A DNA stretch of 64,000 bases, taken from the NCBI GenBank assembly GCA_963842335.1, contig CAWJGF010000016.1, forward strand, positions 1 through 64,000, given 5' to 3'. Below the pieces are notes generated by a model that was not told the origin of the DNA, searched no databases, and was given only the letters and a program-made list of their open reading frames with translations. Shown here piece by piece: positions 43,311-52,239 of the stretch. Source of the DNA: PALSA-600 sp963842335 (GTDB taxonomy: Bacteria; Actinomycetota; Thermoleophilia; Gaiellales; Gaiellaceae). The stretch's first letter is position 1, and each line of letters starts with the position of its first letter. The translations under genes and the position numbers were made by a program.

Positions 43311-44948
43311 ATGCCAACGCGGACAGAGACCGACCGGCTGCGGGCGCTGATCGAGACGGGCATCGCGATCAACGCGGAGCTTTCACTCGACGCTGTTCTC
43401 GAGCGAATCGCTGAGGCAGCGGCACGCGTCACCGCCGCCCGCTATGCGGCCCTGGGCGTGATCGACCGAGCCGGAACCGCCCTGGAGCGTTTCATCACGC
43501 ACGGCATCGACGCAGCCACTCACGCCGCGATCGGCGAACTCCCTCGCGGCCGCGGAATCCTCGGCGTGCTCATTCGTGACGCGCGTCCGCTGCGTCTCCA
43601 CGACCTCGGTGAGGATTCGCGCTCGGTCGGATTTCCGCCCAACCACCCGCCCATGCGCAGCTTCCTCGGCGTCCCGATCCTCCTACGCGGAGTGTCTTAC
43701 GGCAACCTGTACCTCACCGAGAAGGAAGGCGGCGGCGATTTCACCGACGAGGACGAGGAAATCGTCACATTGCTCGCGGCACAGGCTGCGGTCGCGGTGG
43801 AGAACGCACGTCTGTACGAATCTGCGACGGAATGGTCGCGCCAGCTCGAGTCCCTGAACGAAATCGGCGACGCAATGGTGAGCGAGCTCGAATTGCCCCG
43901 TCTGTTGGATCTCGTAGCCCGTCGACTCCGTGAATTGATTGGTGCGCGCCTCGTCACGATCGCACTGCCGGCTGGGGACGAGCTCCGGATCGAGACTGCT
44001 GACGGCGATGGAGCAGAGGCGTTCATAGGCCTGGTCTTCCCGATGCGCGACTCAAAGACAGGCCGAGTGTTGGAACGAGGTCACAGCGAGCGAGTCGACT
44101 CACTGCTCGAGGACCCCGAAGTAGATCAGGATGCGTCACGAAAGATGGGCGCCAGAACTGGCCTTTACGTGCCGCTCGTCCTGCGCGGTGCGGCCATCGG
44201 TGTGCTCGTCGCGCACGACAAGCTCGGCTCTGATCAACGCTTCGATAGCGCCGACCTTCGACTGGCCGAGCAGTTCGCAGACCGGGCCGCTATTGCGGTT
44301 GACCTATCGCGGCGCGTCGCGCGCGATGCGCTGGGGCGGGTCGTGGCGGGCCAGGAGGTAGAGCGCCGCCGGCTGGCGCGCGAACTGCACGACGAAACCG
44401 GCCAGGCGTTGACCTCGATCCTCCTCGCCCTGCGTGCCGTCGAGGAGGCGGGTAGTGGCGACGGGCTCCAGAAGTCAGTCAGCGACGTGCGCGAGCTCGT
44501 CGTGGCGACGCTGCAGGACGTACGAAAGCTTGCCGTACAGCTTCGTCCGGCAGCGTTGGACGATTTCGGGCTTGTGCCTGCTTTGGAGAGGCTCGTGCAG
44601 ACGTACTCGGAGACAACCGGCATCGCCGTTGAACTGGAGGCCGGGCTAGGCGAGCATCGGCTCCCAGCTGAGCTCGAGACCACGCTGTACCGAATCGTGC
44701 AAGAGGCTTTGACGAACATCGTCAAACACGCGGACGCAACGAAAGTGAGTGTTCTGCTCGTTCGTCGGGAGGGGTCGGTCACGGCGGTGATCGAAGATGA
44801 CGGCCGCGGCTTCGATCCCCGCAATACCCGCGAAGATCGTCTGGGGCTGTTAGGCATGCGCGAGCGCGCGGAACTCCATGACGGGCGTCTGAAGATCGAG
44901 GCTGCCGAAGGCTCGGGAACAACCCTCGTCGTCGAGGTGCCCCTGTGA
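43311..44948 (+). CDS. DosS/DevS-like two-GAF sensor histidine kinase
   Basis: A 545-residue soluble kinase: two tandem GAF domains (about 15-165 and 175-335), HisKA_3 (phosphoacceptor His in RRRLARELHDETGQAL, near 359) and HATPase_c (EALTNIVKHAD, DDGRGFDP, GSGTTL). The first GAF has the DosS-type block SVGFPPNHPPMRSFLGVPI and LYLTEKEGGG; DosS and DosT hold haem in this domain with a His close to this block, so redox or gas sensing is likely. The stop overlaps the regulator start (GTGA). The start is set at ATG 43311, which gives the usual family N-terminus. Confidence 0.9.
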   Translation: MPTRTETDRLRALIETGIAINAELSLDAVLERIAEAAARVTAARYAALGVIDRAGTALERFITHGIDAATHAAIGELPRGRGILGVLIRDARPLRLHDLGEDSRSVGFPPNHPPMRSFLGVPILLRGVSYGNLYLTEKEGGGDFTDEDEEIVTLLAAQAAVAVENARLYESATEWSRQLESLNEIGDAMVSELELPRLLDLVARRLRELIGARLVTIALPAGDELRIETADGDGAEAFIGLVFPMRDSKTGRVLERGHSERVDSLLEDPEVDQDASRKMGARTGLYVPLVLRGAAIGVLVAHDKLGSDQRFDSADLRLAEQFADRAAIAVDLSRRVARDALGRVVAGQEVERRRLARELHDETGQALTSILLALRAVEEAGSGDGLQKSVSDVRELVVATLQDVRKLAVQLRPAALDDFGLVPALERLVQTYSETTGIAVELEAGLGEHRLPAELETTLYRIVQEALTNIVKHADATKVSVLLVRREGSVTAVIEDDGRGFDPRNTREDRLGLLGMRERAELHDGRLKIEAAEGSGTTLVVEVPL

Positions 44949-45589
44949 TCACAGTCGTCGTCGTCGACGATCACGCAGTCGTCAGGTCGGGGTTACGCTT
45001 TCTCCTCGATGCGAATGAGGACATCGAGGTCGTTGGTGAGGCAGGCAATGCGAAGGACGCGATCTTCCGAGCGCGCGCTCTCAAACCCGACGTGATGCTG
45101 CTCGACGTGGTCATGCCAGGCTCGAGCGGGATCGACGCTCTGCCCGAGCTCCTCAAGGAGTCACCCGAAACGAAGGTGCTCGTTCTCTCGATGCAGGACG
45201 ATCCAAGCTACGTCCGCGAGGCTTTCGGTGCCGGCGCAAGCGGCTATGTCCTCAAGGAGGCGGCCGATGAAGAGGTCGTCTCCGCGGTTCGTGAGATCGC
45301 GAATGGCGGCAGATATGTTCACCCCAGTCTTGGTGCCCGCATGGTCACGGCGGAAGCCGAGGAGAGAGCGGCGGCCGAGGCTGATCCATTATCCGAACGG
45401 GAGCGCGAGGTGCTGCGACTGCTCGCGCTTGGGCATACGAATCAGGAGATTGCGCAAACGCTCTACATTTCGGTACGCACGGCGGAATCGCACCGTGCTC
45501 ACATCATGCAGAAGCTTCGGCTCTCGACGCGAGCGGAACTCGTGCGTTACGCATTGTCGAGCGGTCTTCTCGCCGACGAGTCCGCCTAA
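44945..45589 (+). CDS. NarL/DevR-type response regulator
   Basis: A 214-residue regulator with a receiver (DD at 8-9, phosphoacceptor D54 in VMLLDVVMPG, K in GYVLKEA) and a LuxR-type helix-turn-helix (LSEREREVLRLLALGHTNQEIAQTLYISVRTAESHRAHIMQKL). It is translationally coupled to the kinase and is its obvious partner. Its stop overlaps that of the convergent small gene by four bases. Confidence 0.94.
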   Translation: MITVVVVDDHAVVRSGLRFLLDANEDIEVVGEAGNAKDAIFRARALKPDVMLLDVVMPGSSGIDALPELLKESPETKVLVLSMQDDPSYVREAFGAGASGYVLKEAADEEVVSAVREIANGGRYVHPSLGARMVTAEAEERAAAEADPLSEREREVLRLLALGHTNQEIAQTLYISVRTAESHRAHIMQKLRLSTRAELVRYALSSGLLADESA

Positions 45590-45912
45590 AAATCGAGCCC
45601 GAGCCCGACGCCGAGCCGCCCCTCGTCGCGTGACCAGTAGAAGCGCTCGTGAGCGAGCCTTGGTGTCCCCTCGATGAGGTCCTTCCAAGGACCAAAGGTC
45701 TCGGCGACGATCGGATCATCGACGATGTCGTTGACGATCCATTCGACCTGCGGAGCCTCGAACAAGAACACCACCTCGCCGGCAGTCAAATAGGCCGCGT
45801 GACGGTGGAAGCCCAGGTCGTTCGGATCGAACGGCGGACCATTGGCGATGAGTGCTTCAGCATCCTCGTGCGCGCCGTCTACCAAACGAGCAACGATCAT
45901 CAGGCGATTCAT
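45586..45912 (-). CDS. Small conserved protein, possible dimeric barrel
   Basis: A 108-residue protein (LMIVARLVDGAHEDAEALIANGPPFDPNDLGFHRHAAYLTAGEVVFLFEAP) with the strand-helix-strand rhythm of dimeric alpha/beta-barrel proteins and a C-terminal HERFYWSRDEG. The function is unknown. AGGAGGC is placed before the ATG. It follows the cupin gene by about 80 bases. Confidence 0.65.
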   Translation of the reverse strand: MNRLMIVARLVDGAHEDAEALIANGPPFDPNDLGFHRHAAYLTAGEVVFLFEAPQVEWIVNDIVDDPIVAETFGPWKDLIEGTPRLAHERFYWSRDEGRLGVGLGLDF

Positions 45913-45991
45913 GAGAAGCCTCCTAGTTCGGCGTTTTGTTCAGCGTGCCGTTCCTGGAGCCCCGCGACATCAGCGGGAATGCGGTTGAGGA

Positions 45992-46315
45992 CTACGGCTT
46001 CTCCGCAGACTTCCGCTCGAAGATGACCAAAACGCTCAGGTGCTCGTACGCCGTGAAGCGATGCTCGGCGTGTGCCTCCACGAAGACCGCGCTCCCCTCT
46101 CGGACGGCCACCTGCTCACCCTTCACCTCGAGGACACCCGTGCCTTCGAGCACGACGTAGAGCTCGTCGTCCTCGTGAGGCTGCTGTCGGTCGGGCTCCG
46201 GGGCGACGAGCACGTAGACGCCCACCTCGAGGCCGGCGGAGTCGTGGACGATCTCGTAGCCACCACCGGCCTCCCGAAGCCGTTCCCGGACGGCTGCGAC
46301 TTCGAATGGGTGCAC
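45992..46315 (-). CDS. Single-domain cupin protein
   Basis: A 107-residue cupin: QQPHEDDELYVVLEGTGVLEV (first motif, with His and Glu) and EAHAEHRFTAYEHLSVLVIF (second motif, His). It probably binds a metal. The substrate is unknown. The stop of the upstream cupredoxin-like gene lies ten bases away, so cotranscription is likely. Confidence 0.75.
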   Translation of the reverse strand: MHPFEVAAVRERLREAGGGYEIVHDSAGLEVGVYVLVAPEPDRQQPHEDDELYVVLEGTGVLEVKGEQVAVREGSAVFVEAHAEHRFTAYEHLSVLVIFERKSAEKP

Positions 46316-46325
46316 GCCCCCGAAC

Positions 46326-46757
46326 CTACTTCACCCGGACGATCAGCCGCAGGACGTTGTCCTCGCCGACCGTCTTCATCGAGCTGGCCCAAGCGTAGTC
46401 CTCGCCCGGCTTGGTGGTGAAGCGGTAGACGCCCTTCTGTGCCAGCGTCACAGTCGCTGACGATCCCATCTTCTTCATGTTCGGGTGTACGAGCCGCAAC
46501 TTCGAGCCGGCCGTCTGAACCAGCATGTGCGGCATGACGTCGTTGTTCGTGATCTTCAGCACCATGCCGGGCTTGACACTGACGGACAGCGACGGCTTGA
46601 AGAGCCCGGAGTTGAACGACCAGGAATGGCAACCACGCATCTGATGCCTGATCGTGATCGTCGCACTGCTACCTGCGGGGGCCGCCGCCGTCATCGCGAG
46701 GGCAGCCAGCGCAGCGAATGCAAGTGCCGCGCCACGAATTCTCGTTCGGTGCTGCAT
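46326..46757 (-). CDS. Secreted cupredoxin-like protein
   Basis: A 143-residue protein with a Sec signal (MQHRTRIRGAALAFAALAAL) and a beta-sandwich pattern (LSVSVKPGMVLKITNNDVMPHMLVQTAG ... KGVYRFTTKPGEDY). Candidate metal residues are the His in NDVMPHML, C and H in MRGCHSWSF, and Met residues. The classical Cu(I)-site Cys near the C-terminus is replaced, so metal binding is unproved. GAAGGAGAAG precedes the ATG. Confidence 0.68.
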   Translation of the reverse strand: MQHRTRIRGAALAFAALAALAMTAAAPAGSSATITIRHQMRGCHSWSFNSGLFKPSLSVSVKPGMVLKITNNDVMPHMLVQTAGSKLRLVHPNMKKMGSSATVTLAQKGVYRFTTKPGEDYAWASSMKTVGEDNVLRLIVRVK

Positions 46758-46911
46758 GACTTCTCCTTCGTTCGCAAACATTGAGCTCAGTGTCGGCAAG
46801 CCCGGCTTCGTCGCCATCCGTTCGGTGCCTCAAATGATCTGCGGGTTTGCCGCAGCGCTTCTGCGCCGAGCTGCTGATGCGACACCGCCTGAGGGAGCGC
46901 ACCCTTGGCAC

Positions 46912-47172
46912 ATGCGCCGACATAGCTACGCCGTCTGGTGGAAAGAGGAGCACGGCCCGCGGCACGTGGGCAAGCTCGAGGTTGCGCTCTTCCATGCGCT
47001 TCTCTCAGGGAATGGCTCGACGAGGTTGGCAGTACCACTAGATGCGATTAGGACCGTGGAGTGCCGCGGTGGCGAAGTGCGCCTGAACCGGCGTAATGAA
47101 GGGTTCCTACGAATAGGGAGCCTCGATGCACCCGGAACGCTCCGAGAGCTGGCCCACGCGCTCGGGTCCTAG
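46912..47172 (+). CDS. Small conserved hypothetical protein
   Basis: An 86-residue beta-rich protein (YAVWWKEEHGPRHVGKLEVALFHALLSG... VPLDAIRTVECRGGEVRLN... LRIGSLDAPGTLRELAHAL) that resembles a small PH-like domain. The function is unknown. A longer in-frame version exists upstream but would run over the divergent cupredoxin gene; ATG at 46912 gives the compact domain. Confidence 0.5.
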   Translation: MRRHSYAVWWKEEHGPRHVGKLEVALFHALLSGNGSTRLAVPLDAIRTVECRGGEVRLNRRNEGFLRIGSLDAPGTLRELAHALGS

Positions 47173-47223
47173 CACGCATCGGTCTCGCTGATGGGCTAAA
47201 TGGAATCTCGAGGGGCTCGCCTC

Positions 47224-48208
47224 TCAGACGAAGACGGCCTCGATCTCGGCGATGGTTTCCGCGTCGAGATCGATGTCGGCCGCGGCAGCGTTCTCGCGGA
47301 CTTGATCGGGCCGCGAGGCGCCGATGATCGGGACGGCAACATTGTCCTCGCGCAGGATCCACGCGAGTGCAAGTTGAGCGGTCGTGTAGCCGAGTCGCTC
47401 GGCGATCGAGCGGAGGCGATCCACTTGCTCCAGCGTTGCGTCATCCAGGCGCCGGCCGATCGTCGCACTCATTCGTTCACTGGTCGCACGCGTCTCCGCC
47501 GGTGGAGGCGAGCCGGGTCGATACTTGCCGGTGAGGACGCCCTCCGCAAGTGGCGACCAGACGATCTGGGAAATCTCGTTTTCGCGGCAAAGCGGGATCA
47601 CTTCGCCCTCCGGAGCCCGCCAGAGCAGCGAGTATTCCGGCTGTGACGAGACGAACTTCTCGAAGCCGCGCTCGCGCGTGAGCTCGAGCGAGCGTTGGAT
47701 CAGCTCGGGAGTGAACTCACTGAAACCGATGTAGCGGACCTTTCCCATTCGCACGACGTCGGTGAGCGCCTCCATGGTTTCCTCGAGCGGCGTGTCCGGG
47801 TCGTCCCGATGACACTGGTACAGATCGACGTAGTCCGTCTGCAGCCAGCCCAGCGAAAGGTCGATCTGCTTGTGCACCTGCTCCGCCGACGGTCCTTCGC
47901 CGGTCCCGTCTCCGACTGGAAACCGGAGCTTCGTGCCGAGAATGTAGGAGTCCCGCGGGCGCTTCGACAGCACTTCGCCGAGAAAGCTTTCGGACGCACC
48001 GCCTGAGTACACGTTCGCGGTGTCGATGAAGTTGATGCCGCACGCGAAAGCAGTGTCGATGCACGCTCGTGCCTGCTCGTCTGGAATAGCACCGCCGTAC
48101 GTCTTCCAGCTCCCGAGGCTGGCCGCAGAGATGTGCAGTCGCTGGAGCCAGCAGCACCCCGGCTGCGGTGGCGAGGGCTGTCGGGATTCGTCTCCGTCCT
48201 GCCTTCAT
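47224..48208 (-). CDS. Aldo/keto reductase with damaged N-terminus (frameshift)
   Basis: The body (from about 48140 down to the stop) is an aldo/keto reductase: FIDTANVYSGGASE with the catalytic Tyr (the Asp four residues before), ILGTKLRFPVG with the Lys, YQCHRDD with the His, and WSPLAEGVLTGKY. The frame can be followed upstream through SLGSWKTYGGAIPDEQARACID, but no start codon occurs in it. Adding one base near 48140 gives GSSGLHIS, the expected N-terminus. Further up, a well-placed AAAGGAGA and ATG at 48208 begin an exported-looking sequence (MKAGRRRIPTALATAAGVLL) in another frame. The 5' end is thus an indel artefact, a decayed gene or a fusion scar. Confidence 0.72.
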
Positions 48209-48415
48209 CGTCGATCTCCTTTCCCAGGTCTTTGCGCCTGAGGCTAGGAGCAGCGGAGCGGCGGTGAAGGGGGGAAATCCCTACGAAATCGTGCGATTCC
48301 CTCGAGCCGCGCGGGCGACGTCCTCACTCTTTAGGGACTTCTTAGCTGGCGCTCAACCTCCGCTTAGTCGCGGCTGCTGAGATGAGCTCATCAGCGAGCG
48401 AAAGGACAACTGATC

Positions 48416-49420
48416 ATGGGGCGCATCCACATCCGCACCGCCCTCGCCACGCTCATCGCCCTCGCGGCGATCGGGACCGGCACTGCCTTTGCGGCAACAC
48501 GAACGACGAGTCATCCGATCGGCACAGGCGCCGTGGTCATCGAGACGAACCTGGCCTACCAGAATGCAGCCGCGGCGGGCACGGGGATCGTGCTTACGTC
48601 GTCGGGAAGGATCTTGACCAACAATCACGTGATCGCCGGTGCGACGACGATCCGGGTGGTCGTCCCGAAGACGACGCACACCTACACGGCGCGGGTCGTC
48701 GGCTACGACACGACGGCAGACGTCGCCGTGTTGCAGCTACAGAAGGCCTCGCATCTGAAGACGGTGACAACCGGTAACGCCTCGAGCCTCAAAGTCGGCG
48801 CACGCGTCACCGCGGTCGGCAATGCGGGCGGCACTGGGAGGCTCACGTCCTCACGGGGCCACGTGACCGGGCTGAACAGGTCGATCACGGTTCAGGGCGA
48901 CAGCGGGACGACCGAACAGCTCACCGGGCTCATCGAGACGAACGCCGCGCTCCAGCCGGGAGACTCCGGCGGGCCGCTGCTGAACAGCGCGGGCCATGTG
49001 GTCGGAATCGACACGGCCGCATCGAGCTCCCCCTTCGCCTCCGCCTCGAACGACGGTTACGCGATCCCCATTGGCAAGGCAACGACGATCGCGAAGCAGA
49101 TCGTCTCGGGCAAGTCGTCGACGACGGTGCACATCGGCGCCACAGCGTTCCTGGGCGTGCAACTTGGGAACAGCCCATCCTTTGGGGGCCAGGGCGCAAC
49201 GATCGTCGCCGTCGTTCCAGGAGCACCGGCGGCAGCGGCGGGACTTGTTCCGGGCGACGTGATCATCGCGGTCACAGGCAGGGCGGTGAGCGGCCCCAGC
49301 GACATCGCGCCGATCATCCTCGCGCACAAGCCCGGCGACAAGGTCACCGTCACCTACTTCGACGCAAGCGGACAGACGCGGAACGCAAGCGTCACGCTGG
49401 CAAGCGGGCCACCGCAGTAA
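48416..49420 (+). CDS. HtrA/DegP-like secreted serine protease with PDZ domain
   Basis: A 334-residue protein with a Sec signal (HIRTALATLIALAAIGTGTA), a trypsin-like domain with catalytic H71 (TNNHVIAG), D102 (TADVAVLQL) and S184 (QPGDSGGPL), and one PDZ domain (about 245-330; FLGVQL ... AAAAGLVPGDVIIAV). The domains match short actinobacterial HtrA proteins without a membrane anchor. The start has AAAGGA nine bases upstream. It diverges from the aldo/keto reductase with about 200 bases between. Confidence 0.92.
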   Translation: MGRIHIRTALATLIALAAIGTGTAFAATRTTSHPIGTGAVVIETNLAYQNAAAAGTGIVLTSSGRILTNNHVIAGATTIRVVVPKTTHTYTARVVGYDTTADVAVLQLQKASHLKTVTTGNASSLKVGARVTAVGNAGGTGRLTSSRGHVTGLNRSITVQGDSGTTEQLTGLIETNAALQPGDSGGPLLNSAGHVVGIDTAASSSPFASASNDGYAIPIGKATTIAKQIVSGKSSTTVHIGATAFLGVQLGNSPSFGGQGATIVAVVPGAPAAAAGLVPGDVIIAVTGRAVSGPSDIAPIILAHKPGDKVTVTYFDASGQTRNASVTLASGPPQ

Positions 49421-49437
49421 GGGACTTCAAACAGCGG

Positions 49438-49680
49438 TCAGTTCGTCACTGTGCCAATCAGCGTTTGTACCGTGTACTGGGGCGGGTTCTCGCGCTCAAT
49501 ACCTTCGCCCCGCATTCCCTTGAACGCCTTCGTTGCCGAGGTGATCGTCCAACGGGCCGGCGTGCGGGTGTTGTTCGCATCGATCTTGACCAGGTACGTG
49601 ATCGTTCCCTTGCTGCCCAAGGTTACGTAGCGAAGCGTGATCAGAGGACCTTTCTGGTTGTGACGCTTGCCACGCAGTAC
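49438..49680 (-). pseudogene. C-terminal fragment of a secreted beta-barrel-like protein
   Basis: About 80 codons (LITLRYVTLGSKGTITYLVKI, NNTRTPARWTITSATKAFKG, then GEGIERENPPQYTVQTLIGT) form a coherent beta-rich C-terminus, but an in-frame stop at 49681-49683 cuts it off and no start codon or signal peptide precedes it. It resembles the tail of small secreted actinobacterial beta-barrel proteins. The rest of 49421-49783 shows nothing else. Confidence 0.4.
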
Positions 49681-49783
49681 CTAAAGGGGGTCGACAAGGC
49701 AGGCCTCCTCAGTACCATCCGACGCTCAAGAACAGGCCCAGGGCTGCCCCTCTCTCTTCGCGGCCCTTTGTTCATCCTCTCCC

Positions 49784-50293
49784 GTGCCGAACTCTCTCCG
49801 CAGCCGCCTGCTGACGTGCGCATTTGCCGCGACGTTGTTCTGCTGCACCGTTGCTGGTCTGCACAAGCCGGCAGCGGCGGCCGCGCAACACGCACCTTCG
49901 CAGGACGTTCACAAGCGGATGACTCGAACCCTCGGCGATCGCGCGGCGGCAATTGCCGTCAAAGAAGTGGGAGTGCCGTATCGCTGGGGAGGCACCTCGC
50001 CGGCGAGCGGCTTTGACTGCTCGGGCCTCGTTTACTGGACGTACGGCCGGCTTGGCATCGCACTCCCACACAGCTCCTACTCGTTGTATGACACGGGCCG
50101 CCGCGTCGAACGTTCGCGCATGCGGCCCGGCGACGTGCTCATCTTCTCCGGCCTCGGTCACGTCGGCATCTACATCGGGCGCGGGCAAATGGTCCACGCG
50201 CCTCACTCGGGTACCGTCGTTCAGGTGGTGAGGTTGGGAAGCTCGTCGTATGGCTCGCGGATCGTCGGCATCCGGCGGATCCGCAAGCGCTGA
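49784..50293 (+). CDS. NlpC/P60 cell-wall endopeptidase
   Basis: A 169-residue exported protein: Sec signal (RLLTCAFAATLFCCTVAG), short linker, NlpC/P60 domain with catalytic C79 (FDCSGLVYWTY), H126 (GHVGIYIG) and a third His/polar residue at 138 (MVHAPHSG). It should cleave D-Glu-diamino acid bonds in murein stem peptides. It starts with GTG at 49784. It has no extra binding domain, so targeting must be through partners. Confidence 0.9.
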   Translation: MPNSLRSRLLTCAFAATLFCCTVAGLHKPAAAAAQHAPSQDVHKRMTRTLGDRAAAIAVKEVGVPYRWGGTSPASGFDCSGLVYWTYGRLGIALPHSSYSLYDTGRRVERSRMRPGDVLIFSGLGHVGIYIGRGQMVHAPHSGTVVQVVRLGSSSYGSRIVGIRRIRKR

Positions 50294-50414
50294 ACTCGTC
50301 CCACTGTGACTGAAGCGCGCCGTAAGTGCGCCGAAACGCTGACGTACCCTTTCGCTCGCTTCCGCTTCGATCTATGACGGAAGGCCACTGGCCTTTCAAC
50401 CGATTGGAGTGCGC

Positions 50415-51491
50415 ATGTCAAGAGTCCTGCTGGTCGTCATCCTCGGAGTGCTGCTCCTCCTTCCTGCCGCAGCCGATGCCGCCGGGTCCAGCGGTGTCGT
50501 CATCAGCCAGGTTTACGGAGGCGGTGGAAACGCGGGCGCCACATTTCGGAACGATTACGTCGAGCTCTTCAACGCCGGGTCAGCCACCGTCGACCTAGCG
50601 GGCTCGACAGTGCAGTACGCCACGGCCGCTGGAACGACGTGGCAGGCGACCGCCCTCGCCGGAACAATCGCGCCCGGCCGCTCCTACCTGGTCCAGCTTG
50701 CATCGAACGCCGACGTCGGCGCCGCTCTTCCGACTCCGGATGCGACCGGGACGAGCAACCTCGGCGCAGCGAGCGGGAAGATTGCGCTCGTTACGGGCAC
50801 GGCCGCGCTCACGTGTGGGGCCTCGGCCGGGAGCTGTTCGGGACTCGTAGAGGATCTCGTTGGCTACGGCGATGCGAGCGATTTCGAGGGCTCCGGTTCC
50901 GCTGCGGCGCTCTCCAACAGCACGGCCGCGGTTCGTGCGAACAGCGGTTGCGCCGACACGAACGACAACGCCGCCGACTTCACGGCGGCCACGCCTGCGC
51001 CACGGAACTCAGCTTCCCCTGCGCACGTGTGTGCCGGCACGCCTTCCTCCGGGCCGAGCGGCTCCGTGAACGTCGATCTCAACGTGGCTTCCGTCCTCAC
51101 CGTGTCACTCGACCATCCGTCCCTCAGCTTCGGAACGTTTACGTCCGGCGATCGGCCGGCGCCGCTTCCTGAGCGGGTCACCGTGTCGAGCAACAACGCC
51201 GCCGGCTACTCGCTCGCGGTCGCTCGGACGACCTTCGCCCCGACCGACCTTCCGCTCGCGCTGTCGGCGAGCGCACCGGCCGGTGGAACGCTAGGAGGCG
51301 GCCTCAGCGGTGGCGCACTCGTTCCGATCCCGGTCGCGCCGGCGACGGGGTTGACCGTGGGCACGAAGTCCGCGGCAAGTGCAGCAGGTGGCGATATCTG
51401 GGCGACGAACATCGGCTTCTCTGCTCCGTTGCCGCTCGTCGCGACCGGCCACTACTCGGCAACCGTGACTTTCACGGCGCTCGCTCGTTGA
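50415..51491 (+). CDS. Secreted lamin-tail-domain (LTD) protein
   Basis: A 358-residue exported protein: signal (MSRVLLVVILGVLLLLPAAADA), an LTD beta-sandwich (GVVISQVYGGGGNAGATFRNDYVELFNAGSATVDLAG... ), a Ser/Pro/Gly linker and a second beta-rich domain (VASVLTVSLDHPSLSFGTFTSG... RVTVSSNNAAGYSLAVARTTF) that resembles fimbrial or WxL-like sandwich domains. ATG at 50415 is used because GGAG overlaps the upstream GTG. The stop overlaps the next start (TTGA), so the Ig-like protein is its partner. Confidence 0.8.
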   Translation: MSRVLLVVILGVLLLLPAAADAAGSSGVVISQVYGGGGNAGATFRNDYVELFNAGSATVDLAGSTVQYATAAGTTWQATALAGTIAPGRSYLVQLASNADVGAALPTPDATGTSNLGAASGKIALVTGTAALTCGASAGSCSGLVEDLVGYGDASDFEGSGSAAALSNSTAAVRANSGCADTNDNAADFTAATPAPRNSASPAHVCAGTPSSGPSGSVNVDLNVASVLTVSLDHPSLSFGTFTSGDRPAPLPERVTVSSNNAAGYSLAVARTTFAPTDLPLALSASAPAGGTLGGGLSGGALVPIPVAPATGLTVGTKSAASAAGGDIWATNIGFSAPLPLVATGHYSATVTFTALAR

Positions 51492-52216
51492 ACAGAACGC
51501 TCGGGCTTGCCGCCTTCGCCGGGCTTTTGCTGACCGCCTCTGCCGCAGAGGCGGTCAGCGCCGATCGGCCTCGCGTCGCCCTTTCCGTCTCGCCTGCACG
51601 ACTCGCACTCGCTGCACCCGGATCGAGGAGGATCAACGTGCGAAACGACGGCGCCGAGCAGGTCGTCGTCGACGTCCGTCGGCGAACCGTCGTGACGAGG
51701 TGGCTCCAGATCTCACCGGAACGTTTGCTCCTCGGCCCGGGAAGAAGCGCAGTCTTGACGGTCCGCGCCAAGGCGGGACCGGACGCCGAACCCGGTGACC
51801 ACCAAGTACTGGTCCTACTGACGACGCGCCCCCAGCACGGCAGCCGCGTCGCTCTTCGGCTCAGGCTTGGGGTCCGCGTCAATGTGAGGATGCCGGGAAG
51901 GATCGTGCGCCGTCTCGCGCTGGGCGGTGTTCGCGTCCACCGGAGGCGTGGCTTGCGGTTCATCTTTGTCCCGATCGTCAACCGCGGCAACGTCACCGTG
52001 CAACTCCGCGGGCACGTAAAAGCCTCGTTGTTGCGCCGCGGCGATCGAGTCGCGCGGCTACAAGTCACGGCGCGGCCCGCCCTGCCTCCCGGCGTGCGCA
52101 CGTTCCTCGCTCTCCGCTACGCCGGCCGCGTGCGAGGTCATGTGGTGGCGGTTGTTCAGATCCGGATGGGCCCCGATGCTCGCCCCGTGGAGCGCCGGTA
52201 TCGACTCCGGCTGTGA
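51488..52216 (+). CDS. Secreted Ig-like protein, partner of the LTD protein
   Basis: A 242-residue exported protein starting with TTG (signal LGLAAFAGLLLTASAAEAVS). An N-terminal Ig-like sandwich (VALSVSPARLALAAPGSRRINVRNDGAEQVVVDV) and a second, Arg-rich one with FIFVPIVNRGNVTVQLRG recall DUF916-type proteins that bind WxL domains, or pilus chaperones. It is very basic (more than 15% Arg). Translational coupling to the LTD gene suggests that the two form a surface complex. Confidence 0.68.
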   Translation: MNRTLGLAAFAGLLLTASAAEAVSADRPRVALSVSPARLALAAPGSRRINVRNDGAEQVVVDVRRRTVVTRWLQISPERLLLGPGRSAVLTVRAKAGPDAEPGDHQVLVLLTTRPQHGSRVALRLRLGVRVNVRMPGRIVRRLALGGVRVHRRRGLRFIFVPIVNRGNVTVQLRGHVKASLLRRGDRVARLQVTARPALPPGVRTFLALRYAGRVRGHVVAVVQIRMGPDARPVERRYRLRL

Positions 52217-52239
52217 TCGAGCGGATCTAAACTCGCAAC

